A stretch of DNA of 64,000 nucleotides. Origin: Sinobacterium caligoides. GTDB lineage: Bacteria; Pseudomonadota; Gammaproteobacteria; Pseudomonadales; Sinobacteriaceae. Where the stretch lies: contig NZ_RKHR01000005.1 in NCBI RefSeq assembly GCF_003752585.1, positions 34,947-98,946 on the forward strand. Direction: 5' to 3'. A model generated the notes under the pieces. That model was given only the letters and a program-made list of their open reading frames with translations, was not told the origin of the DNA and made no database searches. Shown here one piece after another: positions 13,280 to 23,468 of the stretch. A program made the translations under genes and the position numbers. How positions within the stretch are numbered: the stretch's first letter is position 1; each line of letters begins with the position of its first letter.

Positions 13280-15499
13280 CTATAAACCCATCTCGTATAG
13301 CCATTTTACCGTAGATCTAACATCAAAGGCCCTTTCACCATATGATAGGTTTAATAGTTCCTCTGGCAGTAAATGATCGTACTTTTCTATAATTTTATTT
13401 CTTACATGCTTCGCTAAATCTGCGTTTGTTGTTCTAGACATTGAGGTAAAAGATTTCAATGCTTTCTGTACAGTTGATAGTTGCGCTTTCTCAACTTCAA
13501 TGACACCAGCGGAGCAATCAACATCAAATCCAGACTGGGCAAGCATGGCATAAAGAGTATTTACTATTCGATCTCCCATCCAAGGAATAACATGCACTGA
13601 GGAGCCTTGCTGAATGAGGTGGTTATTTTTTAGATCTTTTTGTTTGTAGAAGCTCAAGCCTTCATGGAATAAACCTTTACCTGCCGAGTCCAGAAAATCT
13701 AACTTGGCTCCATTTGACGAAATTTTGTAATCGCCCGAGCTATAAATATCAAACATTTCTTTCCTAATTCGATCGTTTACTGACATACCGCCACCACCAA
13801 ACTTAGGTGGTTTACCTCCTTTAGCAGGGGAGACGAGTATAACTTTTTTCTCCACATCTACATCCAGAACTATCCAGCGCCTGCCACCAAAAACGATATA
13901 GCTATCAGGTAGAATGACTGAGTCTATAGGTAATGTGCCCAGTGTTTTTCCTTCAACTACTACGCGATATTCTTCCGGCGTTTTAAATACGGCATAAAAA
14001 GAATAATGACCAACCAGCTGTTCTCCTAATTCACCTAGCACCAATTCTCCACTACCAATTTGAATAATTAGATTTAAGCCCCCCATTTGGCTTACTAACT
14101 GCTTAAAGTGCTCTACGGTAACAGCGCCAAAAAAGCCTTCTTTGCAAAGCAATGCCCATAACTGGTCAGGTCTAACACCGCCCCACTGTGCAATAACCGC
14201 CAATATCTGATGAAGTAATGTTGAGAAATGATAGAGGTGAGTGTCGGATGGTTCATACCATTTTTCCATCAGTAATAATCGAATCATCGCCAGGCTTTGA
14301 AGTAACTCTAATCTGAGCTTATCACCTACGCAGGAATTTGCATTCAGCTCTTTCTCAGTGATATACATTCTGAGTATCGCTGGCGTATCTCTGCGACCTG
14401 ATCGGCCTATACGCTGGCGCAAGCTTGCCACTGAGTGTGGTGCTGTGACTTGTGCGACAGATTTTACTTTACCAATGTCGATACCAAGCTCCAACGTCAT
14501 GGTGCATACAGCTGTGGTAGGCAATGTTTCTTTCTGAAGCCTAGACTCTAAGTCGGTTCTTAATTCTTTAGAAAGAGAACCGTGGTGAGGAAAAAACTCA
14601 TTAGGTACATGATTTTTTTCACAGAGGTCACTTAACATCACCGCAAAGTTTTCTGTGCGTTGCCTACTGTTCGCAAACACGAGGTGTGAATCTCCCCGCA
14701 ATACATCATATAAATCCAAAGCAATCTGTTGCTCAGCAGTTTTTATATCAGATATTTCTTCATCAGAAACTTCAGAGGTATCGGGCTCTTTTTCTTCATA
14801 GCCTCTAACCTGCATTTTCAAAGAGGATTGAGATTGTTTTCCGACGATCAACTCACAAGGGATAGATTTAGATGGCCTTAGATAATCTAATACACCGTCC
14901 ATATCCCCTAATGTCGCACTAAGAGCAATTCTTGGTATTGGTGACGTTTGCCTTTCTAACAAACATTCAAGGCGATGCATGACAGCTTGTAATTGGCATC
15001 CTCGTTCAGAGCCTATGAAAGCATGGTACTCATCAATAATAATGTACTTCAAGTTTTCAAATGCCGAAACAAGCCAACCGGACTCCCGCATTAACATGGA
15101 CTCTAAGGACTCTGGCGTTATTAATAAAATACCTTCAGGGTCTTGCTTTGCCTTCTTCTTTCTTGATTGCAGACTATCTCCATGCCATGGAGTTACCGTC
15201 ATATCTAAATCGTCACAAAGGCCTTCTAAGCGGCGGTATTGATCATTAATCAGCGCCTTTAACGGACTGATATATAAAATACCAAAACCATCTTTATTAT
15301 TAGCAATTGCACTGCAGGCGGGTAAAAATGCTGCTTCTGTTTTACCTGCTGCCGTTGAGGCACTAATAACCAGATCAGTCTTGCCTGCAAGAATGGGAGC
15401 AATAGACATCTCTTGGATATCTCTCAAAGTGTCCCAGCCTTGTTTATAGACCCACTTCTGTACTCTGGTATCTAGCTGATCAAAAGCACTATTCATCAT
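13280..15499 (-). CDS. sngC: Shango defence helicase SngC (Lhr-like superfamily 2)
   Basis: This 739-residue DExH helicase has motif I TAAGKT (residues 49-54), motif Ia around ISPLKALINDQ, motif II DEYH (156-159), motif III SAT (194-196), and motifs V/VI with ELGIDIG and QRIGRSGRR. A long Lhr-type C-terminal region follows. It is the last gene of a three-gene operon and starts on the TAATG overlap with the ATPase gene. In Shango systems the helicase is the third component with a TerB protein and an ATPase. Function in anti-phage defence is known for the system; the mechanism is not readable here. All helicase motifs look intact. Confidence 0.85.
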   Translation of the reverse strand: MMNSAFDQLDTRVQKWVYKQGWDTLRDIQEMSIAPILAGKTDLVISASTAAGKTEAAFLPACSAIANNKDGFGILYISPLKALINDQYRRLEGLCDDLDMTVTPWHGDSLQSRKKKAKQDPEGILLITPESLESMLMRESGWLVSAFENLKYIIIDEYHAFIGSERGCQLQAVMHRLECLLERQTSPIPRIALSATLGDMDGVLDYLRPSKSIPCELIVGKQSQSSLKMQVRGYEEKEPDTSEVSDEEISDIKTAEQQIALDLYDVLRGDSHLVFANSRQRTENFAVMLSDLCEKNHVPNEFFPHHGSLSKELRTDLESRLQKETLPTTAVCTMTLELGIDIGKVKSVAQVTAPHSVASLRQRIGRSGRRDTPAILRMYITEKELNANSCVGDKLRLELLQSLAMIRLLLMEKWYEPSDTHLYHFSTLLHQILAVIAQWGGVRPDQLWALLCKEGFFGAVTVEHFKQLVSQMGGLNLIIQIGSGELVLGELGEQLVGHYSFYAVFKTPEEYRVVVEGKTLGTLPIDSVILPDSYIVFGGRRWIVLDVDVEKKVILVSPAKGGKPPKFGGGGMSVNDRIRKEMFDIYSSGDYKISSNGAKLDFLDSAGKGLFHEGLSFYKQKDLKNNHLIQQGSSVHVIPWMGDRIVNTLYAMLAQSGFDVDCSAGVIEVEKAQLSTVQKALKSFTSMSRTTNADLAKHVRNKIIEKYDHLLPEELLNLSYGERAFDVRSTVKWLYEMGL

Positions 15500-16806
15500 T
15501 AAATAGTGAAGCTGGCTAAGTCATCATCGGGTGTTGCTTCGATTTCAGGCATATCACTGGCTTGCTCAGATTGAACATCTGTTTTTTTAATTAATTGTTG
15601 CCATGTAATATCAGGGTGCTGTTCTAGAACAGCCAACATATCTACAAAAGCCTTAATCGTATTTCTAGGCGTTCGAAAATAAGAATCACCGACTTTTTGA
15701 CTGCAATGCTTTAAGAATGCCTCAAGAGCTTCATCAGGCACTAGGTATTTGCTTTCATCCCCTGAAGAAAATACATGCCTAAGATTACGTAGTAAGATAT
15801 ATAACTCTTCTGGGGTTAAGCTAGCCAAATGTATGGAAGGGGATGAGTAGTCAATGACACCTGATTTTTTTGCGAAGCTATTTTCAGCTAAACGCGATTG
15901 TAAGGCATCATAACTATAAAGGCCTTTTCTTGGGTCTAATAAAAACTCTGGTGTACCACCTAGCAAAAAGCCTATATTCTCAGCATTCCCCTGTAAACAA
16001 TCGTTCAGGATACGCAATATTTGCTCGTAATTAGACACTCTGGCCTGTGTGTTGTTTAACTTATACAAGTTTACCATTTCATCAAGGTTCACCAATAAGC
16101 CTTCATAACCTGCTTGGCGTACAAATAAACTCAGAAGCTTTAATGAATCATAAAAGGAAGCATCAGAAATAATGGTTCTTATGCCTAAATCTTTCTTGGC
16201 ATCTGTTTTTGTTGAATATTCAGCTCTCAACCAACGTACAGCATTGACTTTCAGCTGTTCATTATCACTTTCATGGCCATTCCAATAAGCTTCTATGACT
16301 TTCGCAAAATCATATCCCCCTACTAACTCCGTCAATTCGCTGAGGCGTTCATGGATAACCGTGGGCACCTCTATGCCTTTAGCGTCCGCTTCTTGTCGTG
16401 CTTGTGTGATAAAACGCTCAACGACACTAGTTATTGCATTTCCTTCAGATTTATTCCTTGTAGCCATATTTCGCATCAATTCAGAATAGAGGTTTCTGGC
16501 TTGACCACCGGAGGCATGGATACGTCGATCTGGGGATAAATCAGCAGTGACGGTTACCAGCTTCATTTCCAAGGCAATGGATCTGATGACACTTAAGAAA
16601 AATGTTTTACCGGAGCCATATTCACCAATCACTAATCTGAAAGCAGCACCACCAGCGACAATACGCTCAATATCTTGATGTAGTGCTTTTACTTCATTTA
16701 CTCGCCCCACTTGGATATGCTGGATACCTACACGTGGGGTAACACCCGCTTTAAGCGACTGGATAATCGCATCACGCTCTTTGGGTCGAATTTTTTTGCT
16801 AGCCAT
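15499..16806 (-). CDS. sngB: Shango defence ATPase SngB (BrxC/BrxD-like)
   Basis: This 435-residue P-loop ATPase belongs to the BREX BrxD-like (DUF2791) group. The N-terminus has VGRVNEVKAL followed by Walker A GEYGSGKT (61-68). LLVNLDEMVNLYKL contains the Walker B acid, and LGGTPEFLLDPRKGLYSY is a family block with a sensor region. The C-terminal half has DSYFRTPRNTIKAFVDML, typical of BrxC/BrxD proteins. It sits between the TerB protein (17 bases) and the helicase (one-base overlap), which separates it from a BREX locus, since no BrxL, BrxC or PglX/PglZ gene is nearby. It probably couples ATP use to DNA sensing by the complex. Confidence 0.85.
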   Translation of the reverse strand: MASKKIRPKERDAIIQSLKAGVTPRVGIQHIQVGRVNEVKALHQDIERIVAGGAAFRLVIGEYGSGKTFFLSVIRSIALEMKLVTVTADLSPDRRIHASGGQARNLYSELMRNMATRNKSEGNAITSVVERFITQARQEADAKGIEVPTVIHERLSELTELVGGYDFAKVIEAYWNGHESDNEQLKVNAVRWLRAEYSTKTDAKKDLGIRTIISDASFYDSLKLLSLFVRQAGYEGLLVNLDEMVNLYKLNNTQARVSNYEQILRILNDCLQGNAENIGFLLGGTPEFLLDPRKGLYSYDALQSRLAENSFAKKSGVIDYSSPSIHLASLTPEELYILLRNLRHVFSSGDESKYLVPDEALEAFLKHCSQKVGDSYFRTPRNTIKAFVDMLAVLEQHPDITWQQLIKKTDVQSEQASDMPEIEATPDDDLASFTI

Positions 16807-16823
16807 AACTATTCCCTTAAAAT

Positions 16824-19037
16824 TTAAAGCGCTGCGATTTCTTCTGCTAACTCAAGATCGACAAATACTGTACTACCATCTTCAACGATGGGTGCATCAA
16901 GATTTTCGAAGGCCCAGTCATTCAGTGTTTCAATGGCCCCATTCATCATTAGGTTCAGCTCTTTACAAAGAGACCTCACTTCTTCTGAAGCCCATTGTTC
17001 TTTAGTGATTAACGTTTCATAAAAACGTGTATGAGACGCATCTAGACCTGTGATTGTGCCAACTGTAGGCAGACCTTCAACAACTTCTGGCTCATCGTCG
17101 ATAGTTTCATCGACAAAGATTGATCCAAGAATAGCTTTGACATCATCTGTCTCACTTCCATGAATATTGATCAGTTCATAATTAAGGGAGAATTCAGAAG
17201 AAACCAGCGACTCAGGCTGTTTAGCGCTGGTGCTGGCTGTCGGTTCTGGAGCAACCTTGCGGGATGTTAAGCTATGAATGTCACTTGAAACCATACTTTT
17301 ATCCAATCCAAGTGATGTATATAGTTTCTCAAGTTGCTTGATTTCAGTAGGGTCTACATTGCCATCAGCCAAAGCCACACCTACAAGAATGTGACTTACT
17401 GCGGTTTTCTCTCTATCACTAATAGACTCCAGGCGAGCCTTTAAACCGGTCATGTTCACCTTGGTATTTAATCTCCAATGCAAATACGCCTGTAAAGAGG
17501 GCTTTTCATCTTTCTTTAGCTGCTTGTCTTCTGAAATGAGTTTTTCTAGAAGATCTATTTCTGAGTTATCTATATGCCCATCAATTGAGGCAACCATAGC
17601 GCCCAATCTTAGAATTGTACCCACTTGATTAAATGCATTGCTGGGCTTAAATCCCTCACCATGAGCTTTGTTAAATAAAACGACATTACCATTTAACTCA
17701 GGTTTTGCTTGATGGTAACGAACATCAGGAGCTAAACCAAAACCTGACTTTTCAACTAGGCCTGCCAACATTATCGCTTCTTTCTTATTAATCTTTAAAG
17801 GTGCTTCTTCACCAAGCTGAGATAACAATTCCTCAGTAGTCACCAACCCTGATTCGCTATCAATCTTAGAAGCAATCCATGATTTTAATTGGTCGAACTG
17901 ACTATTACTGCTGCTTGCAGCTAAATCAGTTGGCAAGTAAGCGGCAGCTGCAAGTGATTCTCTTGAGTTTTCTGGTTTACCGATAAAACGGCTATATGCC
18001 TCAAGTTCAACAGTACATACCTCTGCCAAAACCATCAGCTTTTTCACTGGGGCTTTTAATCGGCTAGCATCCGGTAAGTCTACCTTTGTGCCGTGACTGC
18101 CTCTAAGTGAGCTGCTGGCCGGATAATACTCTAACTGAACCTTGGTTTTATTGGGCGCTATGACTAAACCATCACCAAACTTCTTCTTATAGCGCATTGC
18201 AAATAGTTCATCGAACTCTTGCTCACAGCGCCTTGCCGGGGTGCGCAGACTAAATTCAGGGTGACTCTTTATCCATACCAGTGCCAGCTCACTTGTTACC
18301 GGTTCACCACGATCCACTGTTTTAGCTAGTTGGAGCTTAAATACGGAGGTGAAACCTCGTTTTGCCAAAAGTATTGATTTATCAGGATGTTGATCAGGCT
18401 TATACAAGGCCCAAGCATGCGAAAGCAGACCTGTTGCATACCCATTAAACGAACGGTTATCACCATATATAGTTCTTAGGCGTTGTAGCTCATTAATTAA
18501 AGCATCTATCTCTGAATCAGATACATCACCTGCTGCTGCATCAACAAGTATGCGACGTTCAAGTCCATAAAAGTAGAGAAATACATAACCAATATAAGCT
18601 TCAGGGTCCTTTCTATCGCTGGCTAACCATTCAATATATGCAGCTCGACTCTGGGGACTAATCTGGCCATAGGTCGGCCAATACCCCATATCATCACCGC
18701 CATAATCTGGCGATGAATTATTAAGTTTGAGAGTTGGGTCTATGAGAGATGCTTCAGTATCATAGCCATCCAAGCTTTTAAGACTACCACCCGTATAAAA
18801 ATAGCCTCCGCTAATACTTTCACTGCCGACTTTGATTGCTTCACCTGGCTGCACCCATTTCCCTGGCTTTTTATTTTTTGACTCAGGCTCTGATGAATAA
18901 CTGGTAGATGTGGAGACTGTAATGCGAAAATCTGTTAATTCATTTTCAACATCGTCTAAAGGAGCGGGCTTCTTCAAACTATTTTTCGCCACTGCATAAA
19001 TGACAACACCAACGATAATTATTATCAACAACTCCAT
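16824..19037 (-). CDS. sngA: Shango defence TerB-domain protein SngA
   Basis: This 737-residue protein has an N-terminal membrane anchor (MELLIIIIVGVVIYAVA) and a low-complexity linker. A TerB_N region starts with DDMGYWPTYGQISPQSR and includes YIGYVFLYFYGLERR. A central TerB-like helical domain follows (LRLGAMVASIDGHIDNSEIDLLEKL, then VGVALADGNVDPTEIKQLEKLY, with repeated acidic loops), then a TerB_C-like end with GLDASHTRFYETLITKEQW. I chose the ATG at 19037, preceded by AGG; an upstream TTG adds one residue. It is the first gene of the Shango operon. The membrane anchor suggests the complex is held at the inner membrane; the sensed signal is unknown. Confidence 0.85.
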   Translation of the reverse strand: MELLIIIIVGVVIYAVAKNSLKKPAPLDDVENELTDFRITVSTSTSYSSEPESKNKKPGKWVQPGEAIKVGSESISGGYFYTGGSLKSLDGYDTEASLIDPTLKLNNSSPDYGGDDMGYWPTYGQISPQSRAAYIEWLASDRKDPEAYIGYVFLYFYGLERRILVDAAAGDVSDSEIDALINELQRLRTIYGDNRSFNGYATGLLSHAWALYKPDQHPDKSILLAKRGFTSVFKLQLAKTVDRGEPVTSELALVWIKSHPEFSLRTPARRCEQEFDELFAMRYKKKFGDGLVIAPNKTKVQLEYYPASSSLRGSHGTKVDLPDASRLKAPVKKLMVLAEVCTVELEAYSRFIGKPENSRESLAAAAYLPTDLAASSSNSQFDQLKSWIASKIDSESGLVTTEELLSQLGEEAPLKINKKEAIMLAGLVEKSGFGLAPDVRYHQAKPELNGNVVLFNKAHGEGFKPSNAFNQVGTILRLGAMVASIDGHIDNSEIDLLEKLISEDKQLKKDEKPSLQAYLHWRLNTKVNMTGLKARLESISDREKTAVSHILVGVALADGNVDPTEIKQLEKLYTSLGLDKSMVSSDIHSLTSRKVAPEPTASTSAKQPESLVSSEFSLNYELINIHGSETDDVKAILGSIFVDETIDDEPEVVEGLPTVGTITGLDASHTRFYETLITKEQWASEEVRSLCKELNLMMNGAIETLNDWAFENLDAPIVEDGSTVFVDLELAEEIAAL

Positions 19038-19195
19038 CAAGTACCTATCTCCAGTTATGCGGGCTTATAATGATTTTTGATATATCGCGGTTATTCTGAA
19101 GCTCAAAGGTTAAAGAGTCAAAGAAGTTAAGCAATATTAGGAGTCTCAACAGAGGATTAAAGCACTTTAAATTGTTATCAGCCACACTGATGGGC

Positions 19196-19219
19196 CAAAG
19201 CCCCCGATACGGGGCTTTG
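19196..19219. terminator. Hairpin upstream of the defence operon
   Basis: CAAAGCCCC (19196-19204) pairs with GGGGCTTTG (19211-19219), followed on the plus strand by TTGTTGTG. It lies about 160 bases before the sngA start. It could end a rightward transcript or insulate the operon from its neighbour. No gene was found in 19041-19371. Confidence 0.5.
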
Positions 19220-19371
19220 TTGTTGTGTGCAATCAAACTCTCTTAATCTTTGTTCATCAGGGGATAGTTATCACCCCTAAAAAAACACTAAGGACGACAT
19301 AGAGAGCGATCTAATACCCGTCTGACCTTATGTTTGGTACCCTGTCCTCTCGCGTTCATTTTGACATACCA

Positions 19372-20310
19372 CTAAAAAGTGGGACTCTCCCCCCCATCCC
19401 CCCTAACTCCCCTACTAGACCAATACCCCGCGATCAGCGAGCCTGATAGGTTGTGCCAGATAGAGAATATTGCGGCGGGCAGTGCCGATGCTGGGCTGAA
19501 AAACTTAATGCATAACGCGGTAGCGAGGCCGGAGTTTTGTAGGCCCACTTCTATTGAGATGGTTTTACAAACGGTATGGTTGAACCCTAACAGGCGGCAA
19601 CAGAGGTAACCCGCTGCTAGCCCTAGGCTGTTATGTAATACGACAGCGACGAGTATGATTGGGCCTATCTTATCAAACTGCCCCGCATTCAATCCCACGA
19701 TAATACTGATGGCCAAGACTATCGCCAGTATCGATACCAGTGGCAATATGGGGGTGATCTTGCTGACCTGGGCGCGAAAATAATGATTGATCAGCACACC
19801 GATGGTCACCGGCATTAGCACAATCTTAACCAGACTGATCAGCATTGCTGATAGCGGGACATCGATTACATGGCCTAACAGCAGACTAATAATCAGCGGC
19901 GTCAGCAACACTCCCGCTAGCGTCGAAATCGCCGTCATGGTAATCGACAATGCGACATCACCTTTTGCGAGATAGCAGATCACGTTTGAGGCCGTGCCAC
20001 CGGCGACACTGCCGACCAGTACCATGCCAATGACATTATCACGATCTAAACCTAACGCTAGACTGATTAACAGTGCGCCTATGGGCATGATGCTAAATTG
20101 TAAAATCAAGCCAACGAGGACAGCCCTCTTCTGTTTTATCGCCGCTGAAAAATCATCCAAGCTAAGAGTGAGCCCCATAGAGAGCATGATAACAATCAGC
20201 AGCGGCACGATCATCAACTTGAGATCGGCAAACCATTCGGGGATACAGTACGCCGTGATTGCGCCAATCAGCGCAAAAACTGGGAAAAATCGGTTGATGT
20301 TAATTAGCAT
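19372..20310 (-). CDS. BASS-family (bile acid:Na+ symporter-like) transporter
   Basis: This 312-residue inner-membrane protein has nine or ten hydrophobic segments. Family signatures are IVMLSMGLTLSLDDF in the second or third helix, GSVAGGTASNVICYLAKGDVALS (the BASS core motif) and IEVGLQNSGLATALC in the C-terminal half, part of the substrate/sodium site. Members move organic acids such as bile acids, pyruvate or pantoate-type compounds with sodium; the substrate cannot be told here. It stands alone, ending 330 bases from the defence operon. Confidence 0.9.
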   Translation of the reverse strand: MLININRFFPVFALIGAITAYCIPEWFADLKLMIVPLLIVIMLSMGLTLSLDDFSAAIKQKRAVLVGLILQFSIMPIGALLISLALGLDRDNVIGMVLVGSVAGGTASNVICYLAKGDVALSITMTAISTLAGVLLTPLIISLLLGHVIDVPLSAMLISLVKIVLMPVTIGVLINHYFRAQVSKITPILPLVSILAIVLAISIIVGLNAGQFDKIGPIILVAVVLHNSLGLAAGYLCCRLLGFNHTVCKTISIEVGLQNSGLATALCIKFFSPASALPAAIFSIWHNLSGSLIAGYWSSRGVRGDGGESPTF

Positions 20311-20512
20311 GTTGCCTCTTTAGAATACTGTTCCGTCAGGGACGCTCTAGGACAACAACGATATAGATATCTCTCTGTAGCGCAATAAGCTTCTCTGTTG
20401 TTAACAGAAAGTTAAGCACGAAGATATAAACAGCCGGGTGTTATGCTTTGCGACATAATACTACCGCCTTGCTATCCTAAATTTTGGCCAAGCTAGACGA
20501 TGTTTAATAGGC

Positions 20513-20536
20513 AAAAAAAAGCCCGCAGTTGCGGGC
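20513..20536 (-). terminator. Rho-independent terminator of the secreted hydrolase gene
   Basis: On the minus strand GCCCGCA and TGCGGGC pair around a minimal loop and run into eight T residues (20513-20520). It lies 21 bases beyond the stop codon of the hydrolase gene. Confidence 0.9.
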
Positions 20537-20557
20537 TATTTTATTTAAGCAAAGATC

Positions 20558-23110
20558 CTAATCACACAGCGGGCTTATCTTATCGAGCTCATTCGTTGTC
20601 GTGGTAAACGAGAAGTCAGAGCCATCGCTGAAGAAGTAATAGGTCATGCCGTTGGGCAACAATTGGATACCGATACCGCCATAACCCGACATGTAAGGCA
20701 CCCAAGTTTCCTTCGAGCAGTTTTGCATCACAGACGATGCGTTAAGGTCGTAAGACCAGAAGCTATCGTTGTAATAGGCCGTTGGCGTATTTTCGGATGG
20801 GTCTAGGGGCAAGCCGCGGTCATTAGCATCTCGCTGTAGCGCGGCATTGACCATATCAGCATCCAAGACTTGTGTGCCATTGATGGCGCCGTTGTCATTG
20901 TTGAGCATTGCCGCCAGCTTAACGACATCGTCACGATGATAGAACAAGCCCAATGCAGTCAAAGCGGCCGACTCACTGTCGGTAGTACGTATCGACTGTG
21001 ACATGGACGGGCTCAAGCCCAGTGGTGCAAAGACATCGGCCACCAACATATCAGCGAAGAACTCTTTGCTCCCGCCTTCTTCGTTCTGCAGGTAGTCATT
21101 AACACCGCGGCCGACTAAGTAGGAATCTGACGAATGATAGACCCAAGTTTTGCCGGCATCTTCTTTATGGCTATAGAAGTTACAAGAGATATCGACCTTC
21201 TCGCTATGGCTGTTGCTGTACAACCAGTCGACCGCGGAATCAACCTCATCTTTCTCATAGTTTGAAGAGTTATAGTTACCCGTGGCCATATCAAGTGCGT
21301 TCTCTAGCGTGACACTGCCCCACTTCGTGCTGTTGTCGCACTCAGAGACATAATCTTTGACGATTGCATCTTTAGCTCCTGGGTACTTTTGCTGCAAACG
21401 CATTAGGCTCAAAGCACCGACGACGGATTTTGCCGTAGAGTAGGAAGGCAGACTCATCACGTCACAGAATGGATAAGTACCATAACGTGTCTCACAGCCG
21501 CCGACATAATGCACACCATTGTAAACAACGCCGTACAGCGTCATATCATCGGCATTCTGGTCTGAGGCAATCTTACTGATATCGACAGAGGCGTTCGGAT
21601 AATCCGTCGCGAGTTCACTGATCGCCTTGATCGGCATACGGCTCGATACTTCAGTCTCATAAGCACTCTTGATTGACTCCGCACCGGCAACTGCGCTTTC
21701 GCTATAGCTAGCCGCTAGCCTACCGTACAGATTAAACTGGTAATAGGCGCATGTTTCAGAGGCCACTTGATACTGCACATTGGAGATCTCGCCGCCATCT
21801 TTAAAGAGGAAGCTCAAGACACCGTTATGGGTACAGTTCTGATTGTACTCAACAAGGGTAAAAGGCATTGCCGCACGGCTATAGCCATTATCACTGCTCT
21901 CATCCCATACGCGGCCAGGTTCTAGGATCAAGTCCCACTCGCCCAGAGCCGAAGCCGAGGTAATTAAGCCGCGCTGTTGCGGAATAATATGGGTCCCGTG
22001 TTGAACAAACGTATAATCGAAATCCGGCAGCTGCTTAATACCGCTTAACGTGGCGTAACGATGTGGATCAGTGATTCTTTTCCAACCCCGCTCAACCCCT
22101 GTGAATTTAAGACTTCCCTGAAAGGTATTGCTTGGGTTGGCAGCAGCCTCAGGTAGCGTAAAGCCACTGAAATCAACCAAGCTGCCATCGCCTGCACTCC
22201 CCGTTAACTCACTGTAGGTAACCGTTGAGCGCGAGACGTCACCGTCGCCGCTTAAACAGTCATAAGCACACACCGGATTGCCGCCCTCCTCTATACCGCT
22301 GCCGGTGACATCAAAGCTATAGGACGACTCGTCACTGTCATTCGAGCTAATGATTAACGCGTCACTATACGAGGCTACCGAAGTAGGCGTGAATAGTACG
22401 TTGGCACTGCAACTAACACCTGCGCTTAAAGTGCTATTACTGCAATCATCACTACTAAGGCTAAAAGGTGCAGATAGGCCAGAGAGTCCGCCCAATACCA
22501 GCGAAGCATCACCGTCATTCTTGATCGTGATAACAGAACTCGTCGATGCCCCCAGCAAGACAGAACCTAAGGCCGATGTACCCGATACCGTGATCTCTGG
22601 TGCCGGCTCAACATTTCCAGCACTACCTTCCACGGTAATATTATCCAGATAACAATAGTCATTCTTACGATCGCCCGCAGCTAACACACGTAGTTGAAAG
22701 TCACTGTTGTCGTCGGCATCACTCGGAGAGCCGCTATAGCTGAGAAATGCTGAGTTATCGTTGCCGTTGGCAACGGTGAGTAACGTCACCCAACTGGTTC
22801 CACCGTCTACCGAGGCCTGTGCATAGCACTCATCACTTGCTTCTAAGGAATGTGCCGCCAAGTTCAATGCAACTGAAACGTCGACGTAGCCAGCGGTTGA
22901 GATAGCAGCCGTTGCTGCTGCGCTCTGATTAACGCGGAGCGAATAGTTGCCAGCATATTGGTTTAGCGTGGCTGAGCCTGAACCTGATGACGTCCAGCCG
23001 CTGATATTACCGTCTTGAAAATCCTCGCTAAAGATGACTTCAGCCTGCGTCAGCCCTGACGCCGAGAAAATTACTGTGGCGATACTCGCCGCAATCGCTT
23101 TGTATTTCAT
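20558..23110 (-). CDS. Secreted beta-lactamase-fold serine hydrolase with beta-sandwich domains
   Basis: This 850-residue exported protein has a signal peptide (MKYKAIAASIATVIFSASGLTQA). A carbohydrate-binding-like beta sandwich follows (about residues 25-162), then a 'choice-of-anchor'/HYDIN-type domain (about 170-270, repeated SSNDSDESSYSF-like turns) and a serine hydrolase domain. The nucleophile motif is SxxK (S558-T-A-K561), and YHSSDSYLVGRG supplies the second motif of class C-like enzymes. Members act as esterases, peptidases or cyclic/linear amide hydrolases (6-aminohexanoate-dimer hydrolase type); the substrate is not readable. Location is periplasmic or outside the cell. A strong terminator follows. 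Confidence 0.87.
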   Translation of the reverse strand: MKYKAIAASIATVIFSASGLTQAEVIFSEDFQDGNISGWTSSGSGSATLNQYAGNYSLRVNQSAAATAAISTAGYVDVSVALNLAAHSLEASDECYAQASVDGGTSWVTLLTVANGNDNSAFLSYSGSPSDADDNSDFQLRVLAAGDRKNDYCYLDNITVEGSAGNVEPAPEITVSGTSALGSVLLGASTSSVITIKNDGDASLVLGGLSGLSAPFSLSSDDCSNSTLSAGVSCSANVLFTPTSVASYSDALIISSNDSDESSYSFDVTGSGIEEGGNPVCAYDCLSGDGDVSRSTVTYSELTGSAGDGSLVDFSGFTLPEAAANPSNTFQGSLKFTGVERGWKRITDPHRYATLSGIKQLPDFDYTFVQHGTHIIPQQRGLITSASALGEWDLILEPGRVWDESSDNGYSRAAMPFTLVEYNQNCTHNGVLSFLFKDGGEISNVQYQVASETCAYYQFNLYGRLAASYSESAVAGAESIKSAYETEVSSRMPIKAISELATDYPNASVDISKIASDQNADDMTLYGVVYNGVHYVGGCETRYGTYPFCDVMSLPSYSTAKSVVGALSLMRLQQKYPGAKDAIVKDYVSECDNSTKWGSVTLENALDMATGNYNSSNYEKDEVDSAVDWLYSNSHSEKVDISCNFYSHKEDAGKTWVYHSSDSYLVGRGVNDYLQNEEGGSKEFFADMLVADVFAPLGLSPSMSQSIRTTDSESAALTALGLFYHRDDVVKLAAMLNNDNGAINGTQVLDADMVNAALQRDANDRGLPLDPSENTPTAYYNDSFWSYDLNASSVMQNCSKETWVPYMSGYGGIGIQLLPNGMTYYFFSDGSDFSFTTTTNELDKISPLCD

Positions 23111-23371
23111 TATATCCTCTCTTAAATTAAGGAGTTATTTTATTATTTGTAATAGCAAAACTCAGGCACCATCCGACTTAAAGCGTCAATAACATCCAGC
23201 CGTTAGCAATGAAAAACACGACAACAGATTCGCTTCAATAAACCTGTTGCTCGCATTAACACAACCTACCAAACAACGGTTTTACTGGTACAAAACTAGG
23301 TTACTACTTACACAGCGGGCGTATAGAGCCAGTCAAATTGATCGGACAGGTCCAGTTGATTATTCTTGAAC

Positions 23372-23399
23372 AAAAAAAGCAGCCAGGGGGGTGGCTGCT
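23372..23399 (-). terminator. Rho-independent terminator of the MFS gene
   Basis: On the minus strand AGCAGCCA, a C-rich loop and TGGCTGCT are followed by seven T residues (23372-23378). It isolates the MFS gene from the downstream hydrolase gene, which therefore has its own promoter somewhere in 23111-23371. Confidence 0.9.
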
Positions 23400-23468
23400 A
23401 ATTTTGGGCGGTAATTTTTACTGTTTTTAGACGTAAGGTAGCGTCAAAACAATGCTGTTTGTTGAAGC

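Noticed and set aside
13280..16806. Helicase and ATPase read as part of a type 2 BREX locus
   Set aside because: No PglX, PglZ, BrxL or other BREX genes nearby; the TerB partner fits Shango.
19045..19236. 63-codon minus-strand frame upstream of sngA
   Set aside because: Crosses a terminator-like hairpin and has no start signal.
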